Shown here piece by piece: positions 35,525 through 45,563 of a DNA stretch of 64,000 bases. Location: positions 806,001 to 870,000 of the forward strand of contig CM062383.1 in NCBI GenBank assembly GCA_031310005.1. Direction: 5' to 3'. Source of the stretch: Dactylellina haptotyla (lineage: Eukaryota; Ascomycota; Orbiliomycetes; Orbiliales; Orbiliaceae). The first letter of the stretch is position 1. The number at the start of each line of letters is the position of its first letter. The notes under the pieces were generated by a model. The model was given only the letters and a program-made list of their open reading frames with translations. It searched no databases and had not been told where the DNA came from. Made by a program: the position numbers and the translations under genes.

Positions 35525-35619
35525 GGTTTCATGGTGTAGTTGGTTATCACGCGACCTTAACATACGTTCTTCGGAACAATGTACGGTCGAGGTCTTGAGT
35601 TCGATCCTCAATGAAATCA
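35525..35619 (+). tRNA. tRNA-Val (AAC) with 21-nt intron
   Basis: It folds as a full cloverleaf: acceptor GGTTTCA pairs with TGAAATC (one G-T pair), discriminator A. The D arm/A box is TGGTGTAGTTGG, the anticodon stem CGACC pairs with GGTCG, and the T stem TTGAG pairs with CTCAA around TTCGATC (B box). Loop residues TT-AAC-A and C flank a 21-nt intron after position 37, and the mature length is 74. The intron contains GTTC-TTCG-GAAC, a perfect hairpin with a UUCG tetraloop. A T-rich stretch (tttcttttt) after 35620 is a Pol III terminator. CCA is not encoded, as expected in a eukaryote. Confidence 0.92.
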
Positions 35620-35951
35620 GAATTTCTTTTTGCTTCCTTTCCTTTCGTCTATCAACCGAGCTTTAGCGCGGTCATAATTTTTTTGTGCCGGACCTCTAAA
35701 CGTAGAAAACAGGATAGAATTTAATATCCTTGCCAAAAGGATTTTTCCATGATTGCGAACAGGAAACCTAAACCCAAGCAGATTAATTATATTTACATTC
35801 AGTGCTACGAAAACGCACATTATACAAAATAGGAAGCACACACAAAACACCACATATTATAAAAATAACTAAACACACTAATTTATCTCCACCAGGACCC
35901 CAGACTTTTCAAAACAGAACATCAAACATGAAATCTACAAAAAATATGTCT
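35620..35951. other. spacer between two convergent tRNA genes
   Basis: 332 bp, AT-rich, receiving Pol III terminators from both sides. Frames here are short and not called. Confidence 0.5.
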
Positions 35952-36059
35952 TGCCCTCTATCAGGATCGAACTGATGACCTCGAGATCGCTCAGGCTGTT
36001 TTAAGCCTGTCATATGCGAGATATGAGACTCACGTGATAACCAACTACACCAAGAAGGC
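35952..36059 (-). tRNA. elongator tRNA-Met (CAT) with 34-nt intron
   Basis: Acceptor GCCTTCT pairs with AGAGGGC, discriminator A. The A box is TGGTGTAGTTGG and the T arm ATCAG/CTGAT surrounds TTCGATC. The anticodon stem is TGAGT/TCTCG, and the spliced loop reads CTCATAA. The mature string GTCTCATAATC, with its T-T opposition at 31/39, is also found in yeast elongator tRNA-Met, which supports the identity. A 34-nt intron follows position 37 and contains an inverted repeat (CAGGCT...AGCCTG). Mature length is 74. Confidence 0.85.
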
Positions 36060-36145
36060 AATTCATGAGGTCTACAGCCTAGCGCAATAGTATAAGAATA
36101 GCCGGTAGCCCTAGAATCCTAGCGGTGGTGGCACAATCCCACCAG

Positions 36146-37384
36146 TTACTCATTAATCCAATCTTCATCAAAATCTGCTCCGGCATAATAGGAAGGGTCG
36201 TCGTCCTCCCCGTAATTGATAACATATTCCCTATTAGGCCTGAAATGATTTTCATCAACGTAGACCGACCGTTTGAGGAAAGTATGGTTTCGCTGAAGAG
36301 TATCCTTATTATGTTGCAGGAAGGCGGCTTCAACATTTATCTCAGATGCATCATTAGTATGCCTTCCCCAGTTTGAGTGATTCCGTGATGGGGTTGGAAT
36401 CTTTTGGACGAGCGTGCATCGGAAATATTCTAATGAGCTTGTGACTTTTGCGATACTTTCATAGTCGACAGAGCGAAGTAGACAGTCTACGAGCTCTAAG
36501 TGTTTCACGTTTGATCTCAGACTGTTATCCGCCCCAGAGTCAATAGAATTGGGATATGTGTACTCTATAGATGTTGCTTGGCTGGCATGGAGATATTCAA
36601 GCTGGGGAAGAAGCAAGACCTTAACGAGGGTTCGGGAGGGCCATCCGCGATAGTAAGTAATCCTGTTCGTAGGGATACCATAGCCGTGAGAAAACCGCCT
36701 GATATTCCACAGCCCCGGTATTTTCTTTCCGTAATCGATATTTAGGTGTAGCCAGGATTTACTGTCACCGTTCATGTCTGTCGGAACACTAGATTTCCAG
36801 AACCTGTCGAATAAATCCCAACCGTCAGAATGGGGACGACGAGGCTGCCATATACTGTCATCCCCAACACCGTATCGATAAATGCGGATACCGTCTCGGG
36901 CTGTCGGACTAGTTTGAATAATCCCTAGTATCGAATCTCCCACATTAAGGGATTCTATATTTGTCGTATAGCATAACAAGAGCGGGAGCAGCGCTTCAGA
37001 ATTCAAGCCTGATAGAATGGCGGGAATTGTTTTCGGGTGAAGCCATTCACTGGCAAATTCTTGGATTTGATCCTTTTCTTCCTCTGTCCAATCCCACTTT
37101 TTCGACCACGTTTTTGGCTTCATTACTCGGCGGCGATGCCAGGTGACGTTGATTTCCTTGAATCGTCCTCCCAGCGCCGGATTTGCGAGGAGATGTTTGA
37201 TCAATTTCCATGAGGATTGGTTGACATGGTCCACCTGGAAAGTGTAATTGACCTTGAGACTTTTCGCGATATTATAGAATCGCTTGCAGACCTGTTGGCA
37301 ACTCACAAGATCTACATGGGTAAGATTTTCATCCGAAAAAATATTAATAAGTAATTCTGTCGGCAGAGATGATATTGGCGCCAT
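36146..37384 (-). CDS. F-box protein (412 aa)
   Basis: Single exon, 412 residues. It opens with a textbook F-box: ISSLPTELLINIFSDENLTH, then the CQQVCKRFYNIAKS helix (residues 4-45). The rest has Leu-containing segments at irregular spacing (for example LLPQLEYLHAS, VKHLELVDCLLRSVD) resembling degenerate leucine-rich repeats used for substrate binding. It ends acidic, EDDDPSYYAGADFDEDW. It is expected to be a substrate receptor of an SCF (Skp1-Cullin-F-box) ubiquitin ligase. The target is unknown. Its 3' end lies 86 bp from the tRNA-Met gene. Confidence 0.82.
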   Translation of the reverse strand: MAPISSLPTELLINIFSDENLTHVDLVSCQQVCKRFYNIAKSLKVNYTFQVDHVNQSSWKLIKHLLANPALGGRFKEINVTWHRRRVMKPKTWSKKWDWTEEEKDQIQEFASEWLHPKTIPAILSGLNSEALLPLLLCYTTNIESLNVGDSILGIIQTSPTARDGIRIYRYGVGDDSIWQPRRPHSDGWDLFDRFWKSSVPTDMNGDSKSWLHLNIDYGKKIPGLWNIRRFSHGYGIPTNRITYYRGWPSRTLVKVLLLPQLEYLHASQATSIEYTYPNSIDSGADNSLRSNVKHLELVDCLLRSVDYESIAKVTSSLEYFRCTLVQKIPTPSRNHSNWGRHTNDASEINVEAAFLQHNKDTLQRNHTFLKRSVYVDENHFRPNREYVINYGEDDDPSYYAGADFDEDWINE

Positions 37385-38349
37385 GTCGTGTTTTGGTTTT
37401 TGGACTGGATGATATACCCGCTAGATTACTAAAATCCTGCGAGTAAATTTTTTAGAGAGGCTATAAAAGTGAAAGAATTTGTTAGCTAACGTTAGAACTG
37501 TGGGAACGAGACTGGGAGTGATTGTTTGGTAGTTGTACATTGCTAACGCTAATTGGCCCGTATTGAGTGCGTCGGAATATCGCGTATGTCTATCGCGGTA
37601 TTTTATCCGTACATATGTCAGAGGAACATTCGAGGTTTAATGAATGAAAGATCTGGATCTGAACTTATAAATATAGTATAAGATGCCAAAATAATTGTTA
37701 CCGTATCTGTAGCCACCAAGGATCCGGGAATTTTAAAAAACTTCGTTCGCAACGACTGACAGGATCAAAATCGAGCTTAGCTACTTTCGCCGCGAATCCT
37801 GTGAGCACCGATGGCGAGTGGCGAACTTGACAGGCCTTAGTCTGCTGCATATGCACAGAGAAAGTTGTAGATTTGGGGAAATACTATTGCAAGTGAATCT
37901 CCAACCAGTTTCTCAGTTATCCTTGTTATATATTTTCAATGCGTATTTTATCACATAGAAATTCGATTATAGCAACCGAAGGCGAATCAATCAACAAGGT
38001 TGGCGGAATGACACGCGACAGGCCTCAACGCAACAAGTTTCAATACTGTAGCTGGTGAAATTGATGAAAAATGTCCTATTTATTGGTACGGCTGAAAGGA
38101 GGGGTAACTTGTGCTACGCCTTCGACCGCGTCCGCGTCCACGTACGCGGCGAGATACCAATCAAGCAATGTATGCAGAGAGCTTCCTTTCATATATTTAG
38201 TAACAAGGCCTCGCTTGGGTTCATACATCAGACCCTGCGGTCTAGTGCTGCCCTTTTTGATTTAACAACCTCTACTTCCGCACTTTGACCGGCCGCACCC
38301 CGCCCAGTTTGAGTTTCTACCACCAAGCATCTCGGCGCCAAGTTGCAAG
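37385..38349. promoter_or_regulatory. divergent intergenic region
   Basis: 965 bp between the start of the F-box gene (-) and the start of the TPR-like gene (+). AT-rich in the middle; no gene seen. It must contain both promoters. Confidence 0.4.
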
Positions 38350-39675
38350 ATGAGCAACCTGGACAAACACGAACCCTTGAGCTTGCCAGATGGTCAGGAT
38401 ACACAGCGCCCAAAAGGAACCTTAGAAGCCGTGGACGCAAACGACTGGAATAGATATGTCGGGAAACTTCACGAAAGCCAGCGTTTGAATTCCCCTAACA
38501 TAAGGCTGGAACACTCGAGTCCCTCACCGCAACAAAATTCAGAAGCATCAGCAGTTGTCGAGAACGGGTCCCAAAAGATTGAAATACAAGCTAAACCAGA
38601 CACAACCGAAAATTCATCACTCAGTTCTGTGCAAAGAGTCGGAAGCACCAGTAGTCGTACCACTCGGAATGAGTTTTCTCCCATAAGCGCTGTATCCCGT
38701 GACGATGAGGATACAGACTCCGACGACATATCAGATGAGGATGGTAACGATAACGAACTCAAGATTGCCTTTCATAAAGCGCAAGTCATCAAACTGATAG
38801 GGGAGCATCCTGTGGATATGGAAAGAATAGATATCCACCTGAAAGCTCTTATCGAACAATTCAAGGATACCAGTGATGTTAAAATGGTCCTTTTATTGGC
38901 AATTACTTATCTTGGCGGGGAGGATTTGCAGCTGCATAAATGCAAAACACTGTTAGATGGGTTCAAGGCTAGGCCGTCAAACTCGCCCGAAGATAACCTT
39001 GCAGGATATTTAGCCCGGTCGATCGTGGCCTTTAGATTTAAAGATTATAATTCTGCATATAAAGACTGCCGGCGAGTACTAGCTTTATCGAGGAAAAATG
39101 CCTCCGCTAAAGAAGCAGACCAATTTGCAAATCAAGCTGCCTTTTTAGCATCCTCTTCAGCGGCGGAATTGAGTAGCGAAGCCGACAGAATATACTATGA
39201 TTCGCTCTATAACAGCAATTTGGATCCACCAGGCGTTTGGGTAGAGGGAAACAAGCTGAAGTTCCCGTCAGTAGCGTCGATTATATCGCCTGGGGACCCT
39301 GAGACAGATATCGAGAAAGAAGAAAATAAATTGCCTGACAATGTTGATGGAGACAAAAAGACCCTCTCTACGGTTCAGACAGAGGAAGTGAGCATAAAAT
39401 CTGCTTCTTCGCCCACGAAGCTACCGCGACCCCAAGAAGTTGCTCGCGAACAGAAACCAAAACATGCCGAGAAAATACCGAGCACGTCGGGTCAATTAGT
39501 TCTTGTGCAGACAGAGCCTAGCCCAGCTGAAATGGCTGCGCGCAGGAAAGCAAGAAGTCACAATGGAGAACCCCAACCTGGGCCTCCTCCCGAGGATCTA
39601 CTGATTCCTGCAACTGTCCAGGCATATATAAAGGCTCGAGATTTAGCCAGAAGATTTGAACGCCGCTTTCTGTAA
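38350..39675 (+). CDS. hypothetical protein with TPR-like helical core (441 aa)
   Basis: Single exon, 441 residues. Residues 1-135 are Ser/Asn/Gln-rich and disordered, ending in an acidic run (DDEDTDSDDISDEDGND). Residues 140-285 form a helical block with TPR-like pairs (VLLLAITYLGGEDLQLHKCK; YLARSIVAFRFKDYNSAYKD; then ASAKEADQFANQAAFLASS). The C-terminal 150 residues are Lys/Pro/Glu-rich and disordered and end YIKARDLARRFERRFL. No signal peptide or membrane segment. I recognise no named family. A protein-interaction role is inferred from the helical core. Confidence 0.75.
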   Translation: MSNLDKHEPLSLPDGQDTQRPKGTLEAVDANDWNRYVGKLHESQRLNSPNIRLEHSSPSPQQNSEASAVVENGSQKIEIQAKPDTTENSSLSSVQRVGSTSSRTTRNEFSPISAVSRDDEDTDSDDISDEDGNDNELKIAFHKAQVIKLIGEHPVDMERIDIHLKALIEQFKDTSDVKMVLLLAITYLGGEDLQLHKCKTLLDGFKARPSNSPEDNLAGYLARSIVAFRFKDYNSAYKDCRRVLALSRKNASAKEADQFANQAAFLASSSAAELSSEADRIYYDSLYNSNLDPPGVWVEGNKLKFPSVASIISPGDPETDIEKEENKLPDNVDGDKKTLSTVQTEEVSIKSASSPTKLPRPQEVAREQKPKHAEKIPSTSGQLVLVQTEPSPAEMAARRKARSHNGEPQPGPPPEDLLIPATVQAYIKARDLARRFERRFL

Positions 39676-40024
39676 TAAACCACGATTAATTACCATTGTA
39701 TCGATACATATTGGGGAAGCCATTGAAACTTGAAATCTAGATTTTGCGTTCCAAGACCAAGTATACCTACGTTTTTAGCAATAAACATATCTGACAGCTT
39801 TTTGGTAGCGTCAGTGGGACCTTGCTGGGAGGCTTCTCATGCATGCTAGAAAATATAACATTGCTCAATGGGGCAATCTTACGGATGCGTATGATATAGG
39901 GAGCGTTCTTTAATTTATAATACAGAATACCCCAAATAATAAACCTCTAATATGCCTCTAAATTGAATTTAAAGTATAAAAAAACAGGCCAGGTCTAGTC
40001 TAATAATCGAAGCAGGAAATAATT
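39676..40024. terminator. shared 3' region of convergent genes
   Basis: 349 bp, AT-rich, between two convergent stop codons; no gene seen. Confidence 0.4.
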
Positions 40025-41884
40025 TTACAAGGCAGCACCATCAATCTCGTTACTAGTGGGGGGAACAGCACTTTGTATCTCAGTCGGGTGACCCGAGCCC
40101 AAATTTGGCAAATCGCCCATCGGGAGTGGCAAAGTAATTTGAATGGGATCCTCCTTATCTTGCACCTGTTCACATGACCCTTTGAGAACGAAGCTACGGG
40201 AGTCAATCCACACTGTGGACTTCATCCTCTGGGCTGTTGTCGCCAGATCAGCGTCGATCTCAGCGAGCAACGACTCGCATATATCTGTCTCTGCTTTATC
40301 GCCCCGAGTAATCTTCTCTCCGGTGTTGGGGTCTATTGACTCAACGATTCGAGGGTTGACCCAGTTCTCGAAAAGACGGCCCTTATAGTTAAGTTTGTTC
40401 AATATATACCGTTCATTGCTTACAGTGACGTCGTTATGTTTGAAATTGATGGATATGGAGAGAGGTCGTTGAGAGAGGTTCTTGACGAGTTTCTCAATGA
40501 TCTATATGCAATATATAGATTAACAATTTTAAGTAATTTATTGGGTGTCTTGTGGAAAGAGGAATATATTTACCTCATCTTCTAATTTTGAGTCCATTTC
40601 TGGTGCTTCAACGACCAACTGTCTGGATTGCATCTTTTTTTCCTTCGAGGTTTTATTAGAACCCCTTATGGCTAAATCGTAGGATACTATGATTTCATTT
40701 CGTGGCTTTCCAAGGAGAGCTTGAGCCACGGCAGTGACATGCCAGAAAGTGCTGGCGATACCCTTTGGGAACGAGGCGGGAGCTGCCTGCATTATACACG
40801 CAAATTCCTCTACTTCAGGCAAGATTATCTTATAAACCGCCTCCTTGGGCTGCTCGATAAAACGGGCGCACTTGAGCGTTCCATAGTATCTACCAAGAAG
40901 AGTCGCGAGAAGGCGATCAAAATTGGTAAACAGTACCAACCTGCTAAGTTGTTTATGGAGCGCATAGTCAGAAGGGTTGGCCGGTAACGAGATTTGAGGG
41001 TTCGCATGAGCTATCTTTGCAAATACTCTATGAAGATATCTGTAACGAGCCAGAGCTTGGTCTAGATTTCCTTTGGTCCAGTATCTGAAGGCTTCGTTGT
41101 ATACCGTAAGGTATAGATAGGTGATATCGAAAATCTCTCCTCTAACCCACATTGTGGTATCATTCATCCTGGCGAGAAATGTCGTCTCCAGTTGCGCGTC
41201 TATAAGACCTTGTGAAGTACAAGTTTGAACGGAAGCCTGGTTAGCAAAGGGGACCGCCAAGGTATACTGAATTTTAGCAGTAGCTTCCTCTGACACTGTG
41301 ATTTCTCTGAGAGCATTATCGTATGGTTCAAAGTTGAACTCATAGTGGATCCCCCGTCCGTCGTTTTGACTCCAATCTGTTTGATATCACAGAATTAGCA
41401 TGATAAACTATTATTGCGGCTGAATTGGATCGATCGTACTGAGGAAGCGAAGGTAACGTGAAAACCTTCGGATATTCTCCATTCCAACAAGCACAAATAC
41501 ATATGGCTGCCGCTTTTTCTTGGAAATAAATGTGGGTCGGACAATGATATGAAGTTGTCTACCAGCGACTGATCGGGAGTATCGGCTCGGAAAGAAATAT
41601 ACAATATCATCCTCGAGGTTCTTTTTTGCATAGGAATCATAGTAGGTAACGGTAACGACAGGGCCGCTAGCTCCGTATAGTACTCCATGGGCATCCCGAT
41701 ATATCTTTTTATTCGTTCCCAAAATATTCGGGTACAGATGACTCCTTTGTACAGCATTATCATCGACAGATTTGTCACAATGCTTGATATCTAACAGATA
41801 CGAGTAGATCTGGTTTCGAATCTCTGGTGGCAAGCCCTCGAAGGTTAGGCGGCTTGGTTCCGGTGGCTTATTCTCGTTCTCCAT
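40025..41884 (-). CDS. 2EXR/F-box-like N-terminal domain protein (574 aa)
   Basis: Three exons: 41440-41884, 40574-41376 and 40025-40501, giving 574 residues. The N-terminus LTFEGLPPEIRNQIYSYLLD is the hallmark of fungal 2EXR/F-box-like proteins. LGTNKKIYRDAHGVLYG follows, where such proteins carry their short repeat. The centre (exon 2) is a helical region starting NWSQNDGRGIHYEFNF and including YLTVYNEAFRYWTKGNLDQA. The C-terminal exon is mixed and ends with a Pro-rich stretch. The start at 41884 (MENENK) was preferred to an in-frame ATG at 41971, whose extra 29 residues look like leader sequence. A role in protein-protein interaction is likely; no substrate can be named. Confidence 0.75.
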
Positions 41885-42648
41885 TATACCATAGAGTCGT
41901 ACGACCACGGAAACTAAAGCAAAGAATACTATAGACCTATGGAAGTTGAATTTGGCGGCATCAGAAAGCAATTGAGGAAAAAGTGAAGAATATTGGAGGT
42001 AAGCTCAGTTTAGGGCACCATAATGTTCTAATTATAGTAGGGACTGGATGTGTCCGACGTCCCAATTATCCCCAGTTGGTGCTCAGATTTGATTGAAGTT
42101 GGGCCTGTTATCGCAAGCTATTCAGCCCCTGTTACGCCACTTGAGTGGGTTGCGAACCTGAGCTCCAAAAAGGTGGAGCCCGGATTGCCGAATAGTGGTC
42201 TCGTGATATTAGCTTGGATGCCAACCACATGGGTTTAAACTTCTCCAATAATACTGTTGGCGGTTTCTAATTTGAGCATGCTCGGTCGCTCTCTACGGGC
42301 AAGGAATACGTCAAGTTAACACTGGCTAACAAATGGATATCCATGGAAACGTAGTTGAATTTTTGCTATTTAGAAATCACACCGCGCTATGGTACAGAAT
42401 GGACGAACTCAAACGGTCTCAATGCTTCCATCATATGCATTTCAAAAATGAGATTTGATCTTTTGTCGCCAGTAGATATATAGGAACCGAACGCCGAAAA
42501 ATGAATGGTATCGAGAGGATATCGTGGGGAAGGAAGGTTGTCGGGGTATAGCCGCGGGAGGAAGCTGCATCGAAGCTGACGAGCTCGCACTAAATCCACA
42601 ATTTCCGACCGCAGCTGCGAACTCTCGCTTCGAAGAGAAAGCCATTGC
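41885..42648. other. intergenic, no gene seen
   Basis: 764 bp between two minus-strand genes. It contains the promoter of the 2EXR-like gene and the 3' end of the coiled-coil gene. No supported feature. Confidence 0.45.
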
Positions 42649-43158
42649 TCAAATGACACCTTTTTGCACCAGCAAGAGTGCGGTTGCTGGCACCATGATG
42701 CACATCAATCCGAATCCAACAGCGATGCCGATGGTCCATTTCATCCCTCGATGGTACTGCCTATCCAATGCCTCATCTTCCTTCTTCTGCATCTCAATCT
42801 CTCTGATCAAATTCTCCTCCTCAATCACAGCGGGGTTCTTCTTGTCCTTGGTGACAATAGTCAATAGCTGACTTAACCGAAGTTCCAAATCCGCCCTGAG
42901 CTCTTTCTTTTCATACAATGTAAGGCTATTTATCGATGCCGCGAGCGAATCCGTCGAGGCCGAGGCGCTGGTGAATGCAGGATTTGCGAATCCCGCTTCT
43001 GGGTCGGTGGTATTCGACTCTTCGGACTGGATGATGAGTTTGAGATGCGACAACTTTTTGCGAATATCCTCAATCTCCATAACTTCGCGAAAATATAGTT
43101 TCTCGTCCGGGACGATGAATGGCGCCGATTCGGCGGTATCTGTGGTGTTTGCTGCCAT
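42649..43158 (-). CDS. small coiled-coil protein with C-terminal membrane anchor (169 aa)
   Basis: Single exon, 169 residues. Residues 20-45 (LYFREVMEIEDIRKKLSHLK) and 80-135 (LYEKKELRADLELRLSQLLT...) are heptad-like helices. A single hydrophobic segment near the end (WTIGIAVGFGLMCIMVPATA) is followed by only a few residues, as in tail-anchored proteins. No signal peptide. The cytosol-facing coil and C-terminal anchor suggest a membrane-tethered scaffold or SNARE-like accessory, but no SNARE layer motif is visible. Unrecognised family. Confidence 0.72.
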   Translation of the reverse strand: MAANTTDTAESAPFIVPDEKLYFREVMEIEDIRKKLSHLKLIIQSEESNTTDPEAGFANPAFTSASASTDSLAASINSLTLYEKKELRADLELRLSQLLTIVTKDKKNPAVIEEENLIREIEMQKKEDEALDRQYHRGMKWTIGIAVGFGLMCIMVPATALLLVQKGVI

Positions 43159-44812
43159 GGTTGGGGAAAACGGTGGTATACGTCGGTGCTTCTGGGCGAC
43201 TCGAATTTCGGAAGGAAGCGGTCGTCGGCCGGGGGCGGAAAATCGGAATTTAAAGGAACGTTGGGCCCAAATATCACAAATGCTGAAGCTAAAGCGAAGA
43301 TTCCAGTACCGATAGCACTGCTATGGTATACAAAGCATGATTGTGCACAACAGCACAAGGACTGAAATGAAGATTTTGGAGCCGCAGGAACAAGATAGGA
43401 TGTTGCCTGTGGCAAGAGCTGACGGGAAGGAGTGGTGCATTTAAAGGCACATCAGTGGGGACCAAAAGGCCCCGGCCCTAACCACGAAAAGAAACCATGC
43501 AGACCTGGAATCGTTGCCATTCGCTCGCCTCTTCCTCATGGCTTCGCTTTTGCGAAACAGAGCGCACTTTCCCTCTCACGGTTCTGCTGCTAAAAACGGA
43601 CATGGTTCAAGGTTTACGCATTCTTCCAAAAGGGTTGTGTCCCTCGCGATCTAGTCGCCATTCCTTTTCTCGCCCTTTTTTTCCTCTTGCTGAGCTTCGG
43701 GCCTCGTGAAGAGAGCACACTGGATTAGTATTTGAAGGCCAAGTAGCTTGAGTGTGCTGCGGTTGGTTTCTGTGGACAGTTTCACCCAAACAGGCTACCC
43801 GGGCCCACCAACGGGATCACTCAAGATTCTTGACCGCATCCCAAGCCAGGCAGTGCACGATATCACAAGCGACGGCGTGGTGAACCACCCATATTCCAAA
43901 TATAGAGCTTCGAGAAGAGCACCCGAGATGGGGCTTGCACCTTGTACATGCGAGCCGCCTTCCTGCAGAGAGGAGCTTAACTTGGAATCACGGCGAATTT
44001 CTCCACCCTACAATTCTTGAGGTTTGTTAAAAAAGACTTCAGTTTTTAGAATCTGCCTCGTAATCTCTACCTCTACCTCTCACTCGCTCTATTATACGGT
44101 TCTAGTGAACGAGAGGAGGATGATCTCAACCCATGATCACACCACTTCGCCGACCCGAAATTTGCACAACACACCCGAATTCGAGAATTCGAACTTTGCT
44201 GTCAAAGAGGTTATGAGACCAATCTCTACGCGCCAATACAAAAAGATAAGTTGAATATATGTCAACTTACTTTTTGTAAACTATAAGATCTCGCCGTCGG
44301 CGCCGCGCCGACCGGAACACGGACAATACAAAAGATCAGTGCTCGTAGTTAAAATTATAAGCAATAGCGCAATCTAAATTTATTACCAAGACCAAGCTCT
44401 ATGTTAAGCGTGACTACCTAGTCTTGGACCCTAGAAGCGTCAGTCCAGTGTGATTACAACCTAAAGTTCCCGCGCATTGAAATGTGTTGTCGAGGAGGTT
44501 GCCTACACTGAGCGGCGGGACGATCGCTGCACATGGACGACAGCAGCAATTGCTCTGCAACCAGCACCCGTTTACAGTATTATACTTTACACAAGGCGGA
44601 ATTTGGTAGAATCATAAATCGTCATTACTATTCAGTTATAACCTTCCATCTATGGCAAAACAACCGTACATATCTATTTACAAAGCTTGCAAAGAATTAC
44701 CCTTTTCCTAACGCCGTGCGACCCGAAATTACAAGTTTAAGTAGAAAAAAAAAAGAATGAAAAGAATATTTACTGTTCTCGTCGTATTTGATTTAACCGC
44801 TATATCTTGGTA
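43159..44812. other. intergenic, no gene seen
   Basis: 1.65 kb between two minus-strand tail-anchored-type genes. Short frames on both strands have no domain character. Confidence 0.5.
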
Positions 44813-45563
44813 CTAGCGATGATTAAGACGGTTAACAATAACGCTAATTATAACGATAACGACTACAGCAAATATCCATAATGCGATGCATGCCTTCCAC
44901 GCTCCTCGATTCTTCGGAGCAGCAGCAGGTAGCAGTGTCGTTGCTGGGCGAACTCCAGACTCCACGGCTGGTCCGTGAGCATACATCAAAGGCTCGGCCA
45001 GGTTCACCGTCATAGCTTGCGATTGGTGATATGCTTCTGTGTTCGGATCTTGCAAATCCTGTAATCTTTGCAGAAGTGTGCTCTTTCGTAGGTAGAGTTT
45101 GCGGACTTCTTCTTGGAGCTGCTCAATAGCAACTGAGTCGTGCGCTGGATTGTCCAGTTGCTCACTATGAGACATTCCGGTTAGAGATTGTTATGCCCGA
45201 TAAGTTTCCGGAATCAACTTACTTCAACCTATTTTGGCTATCACGAATGAGTGCGTCTACATCCAGCAGCTCACGTCTGGTAGCAATAACATCCGGTGAC
45301 ATATTCGATCCCCATGGCGTATAAGTCGGGGCAGGCTGTTGAGGAGATTGTAATTGAGATTGATATCCAGCGTAGGGAGTCGGTACATGAGATGGTCCCG
45401 TAGGGGACATGTACGCAGGAGGGCTCCCTAGCTCTACTGGTGGAGTAGAGTATTGAGTGTTGGTTTGAACGGGAGGAGTTGGAGTTGCACTACCCGTAGC
45501 TCCTACTCCTGGGTGCGAGGGCATATTGCCCATGGCACCGAATGTATGTTGTTGAGGTGGCAT
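44813..45563 (-). CDS. Pro/Gln-rich coiled-coil protein with C-terminal membrane anchor (230 aa)
   Basis: Two exons: 45223-45563 and 44813-45164, joined in phase across a 58-nt intron, giving 230 residues. Residues 1-85 are Pro/Gln/Ser/Tyr-rich and disordered (repeats such as PPAYMSP, QSPQQPAP). Residues 90-160 form a coiled coil running across the splice junction (LLDVDALIRDSQNRLNEQLD, then AIEQLQEEVRKLYLRKSTLL). The C-terminus is one hydrophobic segment (ACIALWIFAVVVIVIISVIV) plus NRLNHR. The layout matches a tail-anchored protein facing the cytosol. It resembles the neighbour at 42649-43158 in architecture but not obviously in sequence. Confidence 0.75.

Noticed and set aside
44813-45175. 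120-codon frame as a separate gene starting MSHSEQLD
   Set aside because: Its ATG lies inside the intron; splicing at 45165-45222 fuses it in phase to the Pro/Gln-rich exon.
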